Notes under the pieces: model-generated | Seen by the model: the letters and a program-made list of their open reading frames with translations, nothing else | The model's database searches: none | What the model was told of the DNA's origin: nothing | Program-made: the position numbers and the translations under genes | Shown: one piece after another, positions 49,901-59,510 of the stretch | Numbering within the stretch: the first letter of the stretch is position 1 | How the letters are laid out: each line of letters begins with the position of its first letter | NCBI GenBank assembly: GCA_021234155.1 | Contig: JAJEKV010000006.1 | Location: forward strand, 22,789,653 to 22,853,652 | From: Isoetes taiwanensis | Lineage: Eukaryota; Streptophyta; Lycopodiopsida; Isoetales; Isoetaceae | DNA length: 64,000 nt | Direction of reading: 5' to 3'

Positions 49901-51360
49901 TGTAAATAACCTGACTTCCACCTATTTCAACAATACTCTCCTCTATATGAAAGTTAAGGTACTTAATATGGCCAAGAAATGGGCAATGGAATAGGCTTGT
50001 GAAATTTTGTTTGCCAAGTCCCTTCCTCTTCAAACAATTATTCTTGGAGCAATAAAAGAATGGGGACTTATAGGGTTTTATGTCTTCTTGGCACCCACTC
50101 TCTCTTTGACTAGAACTGATAATCTTTAGAATGATTGATCAGTTCCATTTCTAGAGCACTTCTCTCGATATTGGAAACTACTTATTTGGCTAAAAGAGGA
50201 GGTATAAGCTTGCACCCTATTGTTTGCACATTAGTTTGGTGCCATTTGAATTCTAAGGAGGTGTCTTCATTATAACCATACACCCTTCCATATTAGCTCG
50301 TGTGCAGAGAGTAAAGGAACACCTTTCAAAGGGCACCCTTTAATGTGTCAGCATCTTGTTTTATTTATTTTCTATTGAAGGTTTCTAGACACCACACATA
50401 CGATGAAACTTGCATTCATCCTGTGCTCTCATTTTATAGTAGCAAAGTGGGAGGTCATTGGATCTTATACTACGACTTTGTTTTTGCTACCGGTATCAAC
50501 ACACATGACATATCCATAGGTTGCATAACTGCATACCCCTAAAATAAAATAAGATCAATGTTTGGCCACGTACAACTTCCAAGGATCGATCCTCAATTTT
50601 AAAAATGCTATATGGCATACAATGATCTAGATACGATGGAAAGGGACTAGGTTTTTTTTATTTTTCTATTATAAGTTGCCAGATACCTGCTAGACCTGCC
50701 ACCCCAACCCCTTGGAAATATCTGCCATTTTTGCCATGTGGCATAGACCCATAACGAGCATCAGAGAAAGGGCATAAGGACCATGAAAGTGCTTCAACCA
50801 ACTGTAACCTTAAAGTTTGTGAGATTGTGTTTGCCAAATTTGGCATTTGACTTATTTGTCTAGGTCACGGTCTACCTTACAACGAGGATTCTTTCTTGAA
50901 AGATGAACGATTTTCATACTTCAATAATACGTTACTAATATGTATGTACTTTCATACTTTCAAGGTAAAATAAGTGCAAATTTTGGCATTTGGCAACATC
51001 TTGCATGAAAAAAGACATGTCCATATAAAAATTTTCGAGTTTGAACAACGTGAAAACGTTATCAGTGAAAAAGGCAATGTCTTTTGAATGATTCAGAGAG
51101 AAGAAGTTGAAGAAGGAAGAAGTTGACTACATAGTTTGCAACAACTCTTCGTGAAGGATGTAGATTGGGGGCAGTCGAGGACATGGTTGTCGTTATTGTT
51201 TTGGCATCGAGTGCAGAAGAGGGGCACTAGAGGACATGGTTGTCTGTCATTATGTACAGGTGTAGATCAAGGGCACTAAAAGCTACACACAAGAAGCGCA
51301 TTTGTAACAAAGAAGAATAATGGATGCGCAACGTAAATGTTTTAAACGCAATTTCACGAT
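49901..51360. other. No recognisable gene
   Basis: Decayed sequence, possibly continuing the L1 fragment. Two related 30-bp words (GGACATGGTTGTC with flanks) occur at 51178 and 51233. An AATAG/TAGAA run lies at 51367-51394. Confidence 0.35.
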
Positions 51361-51397
51361 GGCTTAATAGAATAGAATAGAATAAAATAGAATAGCG

Positions 51398-51751
51398 TGA
51401 GGGTGAGATTCGACTAGGAAAAATGTTTAATTTTTAATTAATTGCCCAATATAATTTTGCCATGTCAAAAAATCGTTGTTGTGATTTATTCCACTTGAGT
51501 GGAAGTTAATTAAAATATGTGGCGTTGCCATAGAAGCCAATAGGTGGCCCTAATATTGTCCCTTGCTCAAATATTGCCACGTGGATCTCTATTTTGTTTT
51601 TTGTTCTATTTTTCTTTCTTGATCCTTTAAATGTGTCCTACGTTTTTTATGTTTCATATGTAGAATCACCCCGTAGAAATTGCTACTTAAATTAAGGAAC
51701 TTTAATGCCACGTCATTAAAGAATGTTCACCGTAATGGAATCTCACCCTGA
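51398..51751. mobile_element. Tourist-like MITE upstream of the dehydratase gene (348 bp)
   Basis: Terminal inverted repeats GGGTGAGATTC (51401-51411) and GAATCTCACCC (51738-51748) are flanked by TGA on both sides (51398-51400 and 51749-51751). The 3-bp duplication and GGGTGA start resemble the Harbinger element at 34.5 kb (GGGTGATTTTC). It contains a CACGTG at 51578-51583. Confidence 0.75.
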
Positions 51752-51811
51752 ATCAACTTAAATCAACTTTGCTTACGTTTAAACTTCGCATATCTAGTAT
51801 GCCAACGTGTG

Positions 51812-51863
51812 TTGACTTTCAAGATGAGTCAGCAAACACGACCGGTAGGGTGGTAGACACGTG
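51812..51863 (+). promoter_or_regulatory. W-box, GCN4-like site and G-box of the dehydratase promoter
   Basis: TTGACT (51812-51817) is a WRKY-type W-box core, TGAGTCA (51825-51831) is a GCN4/bZIP motif, and CACGTG (51858-51863) is a G-box. A GGTAGGGTGG block (51845-51854) is close to, but not exactly, an AC-element. These are motif matches only. Confidence 0.4.
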
Positions 51864-51992
51864 GTTTTGTACGGAATTCTGGTCAGACCGTGCAAGCCAG
51901 AATTAGGACAGAAAACGTGGTAGTGGAATTTCGAAGAAGCAGGGTCGAAAATTCGAGTAGCAACTCCGGCAACGCCATAGCCATAGCCTACA

Positions 51993-51998
51993 TATAAA
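51993..51998 (+). promoter_or_regulatory. TATA box
   Basis: TATAAA lies 62-67 bp upstream of the start codon, with a pyrimidine-rich stretch at 52008-52040 that would hold the transcription start about 30 bp downstream. Confidence 0.7.
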
Positions 51999-52059
51999 CC
52001 TCCCGCCCATCTCTTCCTGCTTCACCCTCTACACTTCACCATTCTTCTGGAGGCTGGCT

Positions 52060-53343
52060 ATGGCGATCCGGCCCTGCTTCACAGCTCCATCCCAGGATCG
52101 CGGTCTCTGCTCCGGATTTTTCCGCTCCAATATCGAATCCGATTCTATCCGGCCAAGCTTGCACCTCCGGCGGCCATTTTCTTCTCTCAGGGTGAGTTCT
52201 GCTCTAACTCCTGCTTCGCAGAGTCAATTCTTGATCCAATCAAATCTATGGACCATGGAGCAGGGGCGCAAAGAAGGGGAAAATAATCTTGCCCCTGCCC
52301 CTGCTGCTGCCGGCGTAAATGGCAAGGAAAATTCAAGCCTGCAGCATATCATGCAACCTGGGGGGAAAGATTTAATAAGTTTGCCAAAACCCTTGAGCAT
52401 AGCAGATCTTGGTAGGGCTCCTACCCATGGTTCTAGAGTAAGGGTTGCATATCAGGGCATGCCAGGAGCATACAGTGAGGCCGCCGCGGCGAAAGCATAT
52501 CCAGATTGTGAAGCAATTCCATGTGAACAATTTGAGGCTGCATTTCAGGCTGTGGAATTATGGATTGCAGATCGTGCAGTTTTGCCTATAGAAAATTCTC
52601 TTGGTGGAAGTATACATAGGAACTATGATCTTTTGCTTAGGCATAGACTTCATATTGTTGGTGAAGTCCAACTTCCTGTGCATCATTGCCTCCTAGCACT
52701 TCCAGGAGTTAAGCTTGAAGAACTTAAACATATTATCAGCCATCCCCAAGCACTTGCTCAATGTGAACATACCTTAACTAAGCTTGGTGTTACTGCCGCC
52801 CGCGAAGCAGTCGATGATACAGCCGGAGCAGCGCAGTTTATTGCAGCAAATAATCTCAGGGACACTGCTGCCATTGCCTCATCCAGAGCTTCTGATATCT
52901 ATGGTATGGAGATCTTAGCAAATGGTATACAGGATGATTCTGGTAATGTTACTAGGTTTTTGATGCTTGCTAGAGAGCCTATCATACCAAGAACTGATAG
53001 GAAGTTTAAGACCAGCATTGTTTTTGCCCTTGAGGAAGAACCTGGTGCTCTGTTCAAGGCCCTCTCTATTTTTGCTCTCAGGAAGATCAATCTGACCAAG
53101 ATTGAAAGCAGGCTTCAGAGAAACAGGCCTTTGAGGATTGTAGATGATTCAAACAGCAATGGCAGCGCCAAGTACTTTGAATACCTTTTCTACATTGATT
53201 TTGAACGCTTAATGGCAAAACCCAGAGCCCAAAATGCTCTTGGCCAGCTACAGGAATTTGCAAGTTTTCTTAGATTACTGGGTAGCTACCCCATGGATAT
53301 GACTCCAGTAGCTCCAGGCAGACCCATGCTCATTAAGAATTAA
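52060..53343 (+). CDS. ADT: Arogenate dehydratase / prephenate dehydratase, chloroplastic
   Basis: It converts arogenate (and in some paralogues prephenate) to phenylalanine (phenylpyruvate), the last step of plastid phenylalanine synthesis that feeds protein and phenylpropanoid pathways. The 427-residue intronless frame has a Ser/Arg-rich N-terminus (about 1-60) typical of a plastid transit peptide, then a variable linker. The dehydratase domain (about 126-303) has [10 protein letters not shown] (131-140), PIENSLGG (176-183), SHPQAL (227-232), DDTAGAA (252-258) and the catalytic NVTRF (T298, R299, F300). An ACT domain follows (about 318-408) with [11 protein letters not shown]. The usual Phe-binding IESRP reads IESRL here (Leu352), which may alter feedback. 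Length and domain order are normal for plant ADTs. The first ATG follows a TATA box at the expected distance. The exact ADT subgroup and whether prephenate is used cannot be read by eye. Confidence 0.97.
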   Translation: MAIRPCFTAPSQDRGLCSGFFRSNIESDSIRPSLHLRRPFSSLRVSSALTPASQSQFLIQSNLWTMEQGRKEGENNLAPAPAAAGVNGKENSSLQHIMQPGGKDLISLPKPLSIADLGRAPTHGSRVRVAYQGMPGAYSEAAAAKAYPDCEAIPCEQFEAAFQAVELWIADRAVLPIENSLGGSIHRNYDLLLRHRLHIVGEVQLPVHHCLLALPGVKLEELKHIISHPQALAQCEHTLTKLGVTAAREAVDDTAGAAQFIAANNLRDTAAIASSRASDIYGMEILANGIQDDSGNVTRFLMLAREPIIPRTDRKFKTSIVFALEEEPGALFKALSIFALRKINLTKIESRLQRNRPLRIVDDSNSNGSAKYFEYLFYIDFERLMAKPRAQNALGQLQEFASFLRLLGSYPMDMTPVAPGRPMLIKN

Positions 53344-53511
53344 GAGCCCTATGCTGATAAAGGGTCGAGGATTGCATATTTGTTACAGATAACATTTATT
53401 TGCTACAAAATTGATAGAGCCCAAGCATCAAATTGGCTGCAAAGTTGTAAAATTGTGCTCGTTGTTTCCCGGAATCATGTACTTATTGAGACTGAAACGT
53501 CTGTATTATGC

Positions 53512-53517
53512 AATAAA
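53512..53517 (+). terminator. Polyadenylation signal of the dehydratase gene
   Basis: AATAAA about 170 bp after the stop codon. A TTGTGT-rich stretch follows at 53526-53532. Confidence 0.6.
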
Positions 53518-53549
53518 AGGGATGAATTGTGTCTACAGATTGGGTTTTA

Positions 53550-54503
53550 AGTGAAGTTTGTATGTTTATAGATGCAATGAAATGTGCGTTTTAAGGATTT
53601 ATAGCCTAGATGGCATAAAAAGTGGTGGAAATATTGAAGCAGGCCTCAAAGAGATTAGCATTAATCAGTAGCTTTATATACACTTACGACGGCATTTTTG
53701 AGAAAAAAATCTCTAAAATTTGCCGGGTTTTACATCATTTTCACAAAAGTTTACCGGAAATTTGAGGTATTTACTCTTTCATTTCGTATTTTTACCACTT
53801 TAATAGGAAATTTTTGAGATGAACCCTCAATTTCTTCGACCCATGCACGAATTTTGAATGGTTGTTGTAAGTAAGAGCGCAAAGATGTTGTGACTTGACC
53901 ACCACGTGAGCTCTTGAGGGGTTGGTGCGACCCTTTCAAACGTGCTACTCTTTCCACCACTCAAAGAAATAAAAGGACGTCCCAACATGTCACATGGTCC
54001 TTTTCCTTTTATACTCGACCACATCTTCATTGTCAATTGTCAGGTGAGAAGTCACCCTCTAGATCTCAAACTTGAATATCTTAGAACACTATTCCTTGGG
54101 TGCCTGCACGCGTGTACTCCCAATTGCATGGCACATCGGCATCAAAATAACAGTTCAATAAGCAATAAGGTTAACCGAGTTCATTAATGATGACCTCTCG
54201 ATCTCTTTTCTGATCAAATAATAATCAAATAGTTTTGAGTTTGAATGCCTGCCAAACTTTTTACTTTGCAAAAGTTACAGCATTTATAGCAAAAATGATT
54301 AAAATTCAACTTATGCCATAAAAGAAAATTGCATTCAGATGGTCAACTGATCCTCCTCCTCCTCCAAGATCCAAAACACCTTGAACACCCTTGGTATCAT
54401 GATAGAAAATTAATAGATAGGGTATCGAAGCAAGAAATGAGCAACCTTCATGAAGTATTTACAAAATTCTCTTTGATAGTACAAACTTTTGGACAAGCAT
54501 CCA
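53550..54503. other. No recognisable gene
   Basis: Downstream flank of the dehydratase gene. Short open frames only, no domain. Confidence 0.4.
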
Positions 54504-54878
54504 ATATCCAGCATAGTTACGGAAAACGAAAACGAAATGAAAACGGCGAGTCATTTTTTGAAAACGGAAAACGAAAACGGAAAACGGAAAACGAAAACGG
54601 AAAACGAAAACGGAAAACGAAAACAGCAAAAAAACGGCAAAGTACTCAAAAGATACAGAATAGGGTCATTTAACAAGAAAATGCTATTAATTTACTCAAA
54701 AACAACATAATAAGAACTCTTGTAGTCATAAGAACAACTAACATAATAATTGAAAATGTTTACATAATTGAAAATGTTTATATATGATAGTCGATATCTT
54801 ATACTTAAAGACCAACAATAGTTTAAAAACCAACAATACTTCAAGATTAAAATGCCAGAAATTAACCAGAAATTAACC

Positions 54879-54980
54879 TTATTCTATTTGTGGCTTCAAA
54901 TCAAAGGGAATCCTTACATAATAGGCTCTGGTTATTCTATTTGTGGCTTCAAATCAAAGGGAATCCTTACATAATAGGTA
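54879..54980. repeat. 53-bp tandem duplication inside the hAT element
   Basis: Two copies beginning TTATTCTATTTGTGGCTTC (54879 and 54932), identical over about 48 bp. Confidence 0.92.
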
Positions 54981-55303
54981 CCGTGAGCCAGTTTATCACC
55001 CTTTTTGTGCTAAAATTACAAGGTGTTTGTGCAATGTGGTTGTCCCCGAACGTGGCCGCCGCCAGCAGATTATTTCATTCTGTCTTTGACAATACCGAAA
55101 TATCAACACACATGACTGTATTGAGCTCTAGAGAAATGGCTTTTGCAGCTGACAGTGTGTATAAAACTATCAAGAATGCTACTCTTGACAGATTACAAGG
55201 GATGACAAATGTTTTCGGCGATGGTTTGATGGTGGATTCTGGCTTCTATAGTTTGAAACTTCCATATGCAGTTACAATTAACTCCTTAGAGAATTGCATT
55301 TAA
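54981..55303 (+). pseudogene. Coding-like insert in the hAT element (captured fragment?)
   Basis: An open frame continues from the duplication to 55303. Its less AT-rich part (55030-55270) reads like protein: 'WLSPNVAAASRLFHSVFDNT', then 'MTVLSSREMAFAADSVYKTI' and 'LQGMTNVFGDGLMVDSGFYS'. I do not recognise the family. Gene-fragment capture is an inference from its composition contrast with the AT-rich ends. Confidence 0.35.
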
Positions 55304-56375
55304 ATAACTGCATGTTGAGGTTTATAATGGCATACAATGAAAAACAGTAGATGAAGGAGGTAAACTGAATACAGAACATGACAGGAGGTAAATGGGAAAA
55401 ACTAATGAGTTCTAGCTGAAAATCTGGTGCTTGTTGTTTCTGTTTGTCTTGTTCAATCATCATCAAGGCCATCATAATCCAAAGACTCGTCCTATGCTGC
55501 AGAAATAATCTGAAGTACACAGTAACTTGCATGGTGCACTCGGCAACACAGTAGCCTTAGGCACATGTGGATTTGATGAAATTGGCCAACAAGGAAGGGG
55601 GTTTTTGGCAAGAAAAATAGGACAAACCAGATTAAAGAGCTCAGCTTTAACTAGAAGAAAGCCCTCTTCTGAAGCACCTGCAAGGATGGAGTCTGATTTG
55701 CATAATGAAATGCAGGAGGTCGAGTATGGCAGAGGAATACCAGAGCAAAGCAAATATAGTATATGAAATGCAAGCTTCCGTAATACCGAGAGCTGCAAAG
55801 ATCCGTGAACGGCCTATATGAGACCTGCTCGCCCCTCATTTTGGAAAACCAAGGAAGAACTCACCTTTTAAGCCAAATATAGAGAAACGAATCCGGATTC
55901 CATCCAAGAACAGCGTAGATTGAGTGCAGAAGACAGCCTATTTTCAGTATGCTTAGGTTTCGAAGGTTTACGTTGCAAATAGAACAGGAGGGTTTTTTCT
56001 GAAGTTTGCTGAAAACGGCCGTTTTTTTGAGAGAAAACGGATTTGTTCTACGTTTTTAGCACCTGCGTTTTCGTTGGCGCCGTTTTCTAATTTGAAAACG
56101 GCAACTTAAAAAAATCCGTTTTTTTTTTTAAAACGGCCAAAACGGCCGTTTTTCGTAACTATGATATCCAGTCAAAAGACTTCACATGAAAAGGATCAAT
56201 TAAGTGCGTGCCACAGCTTATATTCATCAACAGCCTCAACAAAGAAGATTTAGAATATTTACTAATACAAGTGCTTCCTTCGAGATTCTTACATTTGTTC
56301 TAACCCTCATTCGAAATCACAAGAGCAAGAGCCTTTCTAGCTTTCTTTTTTTATACGATCGAACATCATAATAGA

Positions 56376-56475
56376 CTCCTCTTCCTCTTCCTCTTCCTCT
56401 TCCTCTTCCTCTTCCTCTTCCTCTTCCTCTTCCTCTTCCTCTTCCTCTTCCTCTTCCTCTTCCTCTTCCTCTTTC
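56376..56475. repeat. (TTCCTC)n microsatellite, about 100 bp
   Basis: Hexamer repeated about 16 times without interruption. Confidence 0.97.
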
Positions 56476-56564
56476 TAATATTTGTAGGTTCATTAAACTC
56501 CCATTAATTAATTGTATAACCTCCTAACTGATGGGAATGGCATATTAACAAACTGTGCTTACCT

Positions 56565-56720
56565 CTAGGTCATAGATAGTGATCCTCATTTATAGGGTAT
56601 ACTCCCACAAGTTAAGGTATACAGTATGAACAAACTAATGATATACTATAAATTTCAAAGAGACATTTAATAGCACCAATGTTGTATATGTACTATGCCA
56701 AAAAGGGGGTGGGGACCCAT
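56565..56720 (+). repeat. Dispersed repeat (second copy 57915-58040)
   Basis: Both copies share CATAG-GATCCTC-TTT-T-GGGTAT, AAGTT...GTATAC-GTAT and ATACTATAA in order, with roughly 30 percent divergence. Confidence 0.55.
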
Positions 56721-57660
56721 TGGATTCACCTATATGTATTTCGGATATGACATCTGCGTTCTTTAGGTCAAGCAATAACCCCTTATCATATGCATACGAA
56801 TGCCTTACTATACCCATATACAACTAGACAAGTGAGATAAACGGTAGATACCCCTTATTATAAGTACAAAATAGGCAATAAAAAATCCCTTAACACACAC
56901 TCAGATGCTTTATATGCATAGTTGCTCTACATGGCCCATTGTGTGAATAAGCACTCAAGAGTGCTTTGGTAATTCACAAAAGAAAATTTATCGACGCTTG
57001 TGGATGCATTTCCTAATATGTAGTACATGAACATTACAATCAAGATTAGCCGAATATGTAGCATTTATGTGATTTGAGGTAATCATATTTGATTCACACA
57101 TTCAAAGCAAAAACATAACTTAGCACATTGAAGCGCTAAATTCTAAGTGAAGATTTTTCATTAGCATTAGAGTTGCAAGAAATTTATTGCGGCATTTCTC
57201 TTTACCTGAGTTACTTAGATGGAGTTTTTGTAAATTAACAACTAAAGAAATATATTGCTTAATGCCATAACCATTTAGCTTGAAGGTCTAAGTAGCTAGA
57301 CCAATTGCTTCATGTTTTACAAAATAGCTTAATAAAAGAAAAAGGAAATTGTGTTAGTAGATTGCCATTGAGATTTGCTTGCTCCTTACTCAACAACCTC
57401 TGGATGACTATATCATCACTGCCCTTCCTGTGGACAACTACGAAGTAACTTCAAATTAGTCCTTTATTTTCAGTATGTAGTGCAAATATGACTACTTTAT
57501 TTCCAAGCTAATTTCTTCATTATTAAGCTTCCTATAGGTCCATGCATTTTAAAAATATGTGGGCATGTATGCATAATAGCAAACTAAAACGTAGGCAGGA
57601 TAATAACAAGTACTCTTTATACAGATATATAGTCGGAACTTGTATATGCCACACAACTAC
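56721..57660. other. No recognisable gene
   Basis: AT-rich sequence with no coding or structural signal that I can support. Confidence 0.4.
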
Positions 57661-58190
57661 CATTAACACAAATCATTAACACACAACAAACTATTGCATT
57701 TGACACATTTAAATTAAAATCCCACTTAAACCCCCTTTGGTTTGGGTGCATATTCACACGGGGGGTTACTCCAGGCAACCAGAGCTGTCGGATGGGCATA
57801 TTTGCCCTTTATTCCAGGCAACCAGAGCTGTTGGATGGGCATATTTGGCCTCCGTGGACGTTAAAATATACTTCCTTCCTTCCTTCCTTCCTTTATTCCA
57901 AGATCTGGACCGTACATAGCGATCCTCGTTTGTGGGGTATGCATGTACAAGTTTTTGTATACTGTATATTAAGGTTTGCAAAATACTATAAGGTTTGAGA
58001 ATATGTACTTAATGGTGTTAATTTTATACATGTATTGTAAATTTTTTGGGGCTCTCGCTGCCCTATGTAACCCCCTGTGTGAATATGCACCCAAAGGGGG
58101 TTTAAGGGGGATTTTAATTTAAATGTGTCAAATGCAATAGTTTGTGTTAATAATAGTAATGGTAGTTGTGCGTTAATGATTTGTGTTAAT
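57661..58190. repeat. Inverted repeat with arms of about 110-120 bp
   Basis: Arms 57661-57769 and 58068-58190 are reverse complements with a few indels. Shared words include ATTTAAATTAAAATCCC, CCCCCTTTGG, GGGTGCATATTCACAC, GCATTTGACACATTT and AACACAAATCATTAAC. The 300-bp centre holds a 45-bp tandem duplication (57768-57840), a LINE 3'-end fragment and a copy of the 56565 repeat. Confidence 0.85.
57845..57893 (+). mobile_element. LINE 3'-end fragment with (TTCC)n tail
   Basis: TTTGGCCTCCGTGGACGTTAAAATATACTTCC followed by TTCC units. It is the inverted counterpart of the 3' end at 58531-58595. Confidence 0.75.
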
Positions 58191-58488
58191 TAAAAAAAAA
58201 ATTGGCCCCTTCAGAGCCTTAAGGATGGTGTAGGGATGCAGATATAGACATTACCTAATACTCTAATGATGGATGGAAGGGCACTAAGAAATCCATAAAT
58301 AACATAATAAATATGCAACCTAGTCCTGTAGCAAGTTCTTAGAAAAGCATAGGAGTTATGTTCGTTATAAAGACATTTCCGATGTCTCTAACTTTAATTG
58401 CTAATCACACCCAAAGATATTGTTTCCAATAAGCACGCAAAAGTTCAACATGTAGCTTGTTCTGCACCATGGCAAAGTTGCTTGTTAA

Positions 58489-59510
58489 TCACATATATCC
58501 TCACATTTATCCTCACATCAAATTTAAGAAGGAAGGAAGGAAGGAAGGAAGGAAGGAAGGAAGTATATTTTAACGTCCGCGGAGGCCAAACTTGACCTAT
58601 GAGACGGTACATGCAGTACACAAAGCAGATAAAACCACACCAAAAAGACAAATGCTACTATACAATGTGTCCCTACTACCGATGAAAAAACCCCACATGG
58701 GAGGAAAAACCCGGTAGTAGGCTCTCGATTCCCTTTGTCCCGTAAAGGGATTCTCCCGACGGTAGAGAGACTTGCAAAATGTAGGATCGCGGGCAAACAA
58801 ACCATTGGCGATGCCCGGAATTGATGCAAAATACCGCTGAGCATCTAAGATCGGCATGTGTTGCTCGGATATGCGATATGCCGGACACTCTTGCGCAGCA
58901 TGGTGCTCATCCTCTCTTGTCGCATGTGGCAACACTGGCATATTCTCTCATGCCGGGAGGATTCTCTTCCCTCCATCTATAGTCCAACGACCTGTTTCAA
59001 TTCTGATATGATGGGACCCCGTCCTCACGGAGGCAATAGCTCTCCGTTTCTTCATAGATATATGCGCTTTCAAGCATCTGGGTGTGGGCCATGTTCGGTG
59101 TTGGATTAACTTTGCGTGTGGTAGTGCTCGCTTTAGGCTTTGCACGTGGGCGCATCCCACGAGTGGTGGCAAAGCGCTCATTCAGTGTGCAGCCGTCCTC
59201 GGGCATCGGGCATGGCCTGTCTGGCGGTAGTCTATAGACCACGCGTTAACCATCCCCTCGGCGGTGCTCACCGCCATACCCTCCTCGGGCCGTCGTTGTG
59301 GCTCTTGTGCCAATAACAAAGCCCCTGGGGAAGACGTTGTGCATCCATGCTTTGGTGACCTTGTGGAAATATGCAAGATGTCTCAAGATAGCGAAATGTT
59401 GCAGGGCCGTAACCCGCCTCATATAGCAAAATCGATAAGGCACCGCGGTCCTTGATACCTAGGCTGTATGTTAAGAATTCACATATATCCTCGAACATCA
59501 AATTTAAGAA
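58489..59510 (-). mobile_element. 5'-truncated LINE with target-site duplication and (GGAA)n tail
   Basis: The insert (58531-59478) is flanked by imperfect direct repeats of about 32 bp: TCACATATATCCTC...ACATCAAATTTAAGAA at 58489-58530 (with a 10-bp internal gain) and 59479-59510. On the minus strand the coding part starts near 59450 with LGIKDRGALSILLYEAG and continues through 'MPEDGCTLNERFATTRGM' (59200-59150) and 'RTGSHHIRIETGRW' (59030-58990). A zinc-knuckle remnant follows (CPAYRIS near 58890), then 'GQRESRAYYRVFPPMW'. It ends with GGACGTTAAAATATACTTCC and (TTCC)n against the target repeat. Frameshifts are frequent. Confidence 0.85.
58529..58562. repeat. (GGAA)n microsatellite
   Basis: Eight GGAA units marking the 3' tail of the minus-strand LINE. 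Confidence 0.95.

Larger units (their letters stand above)
54504..56171. mobile_element. Non-autonomous hAT element with 8-bp target duplication
   Basis: ATATCCAG flanks the element exactly on both sides (54504-54511 and 56164-56171). The termini are CATAGTTACGGAAAACG (54512 on) and, read inwards from 56163, CATAGTTACGAAAAACGG. Both ends carry subterminal arrays of AAAACG/CGTTTT words: (GGAAAACGAAAAC)n at 54520-54640 and dense CGTTTT/AAAACGG at 55990-56155. This architecture is typical of hAT elements with transposase-binding repeats. The 1.65-kb interior encodes no transposase. It holds a 53-bp tandem duplication and a coding-like segment. Confidence 0.9.

Noticed and set aside
52899-53099. 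66-codon minus-strand frame inside the dehydratase gene
   Set aside because: Shadow of the real coding sequence.
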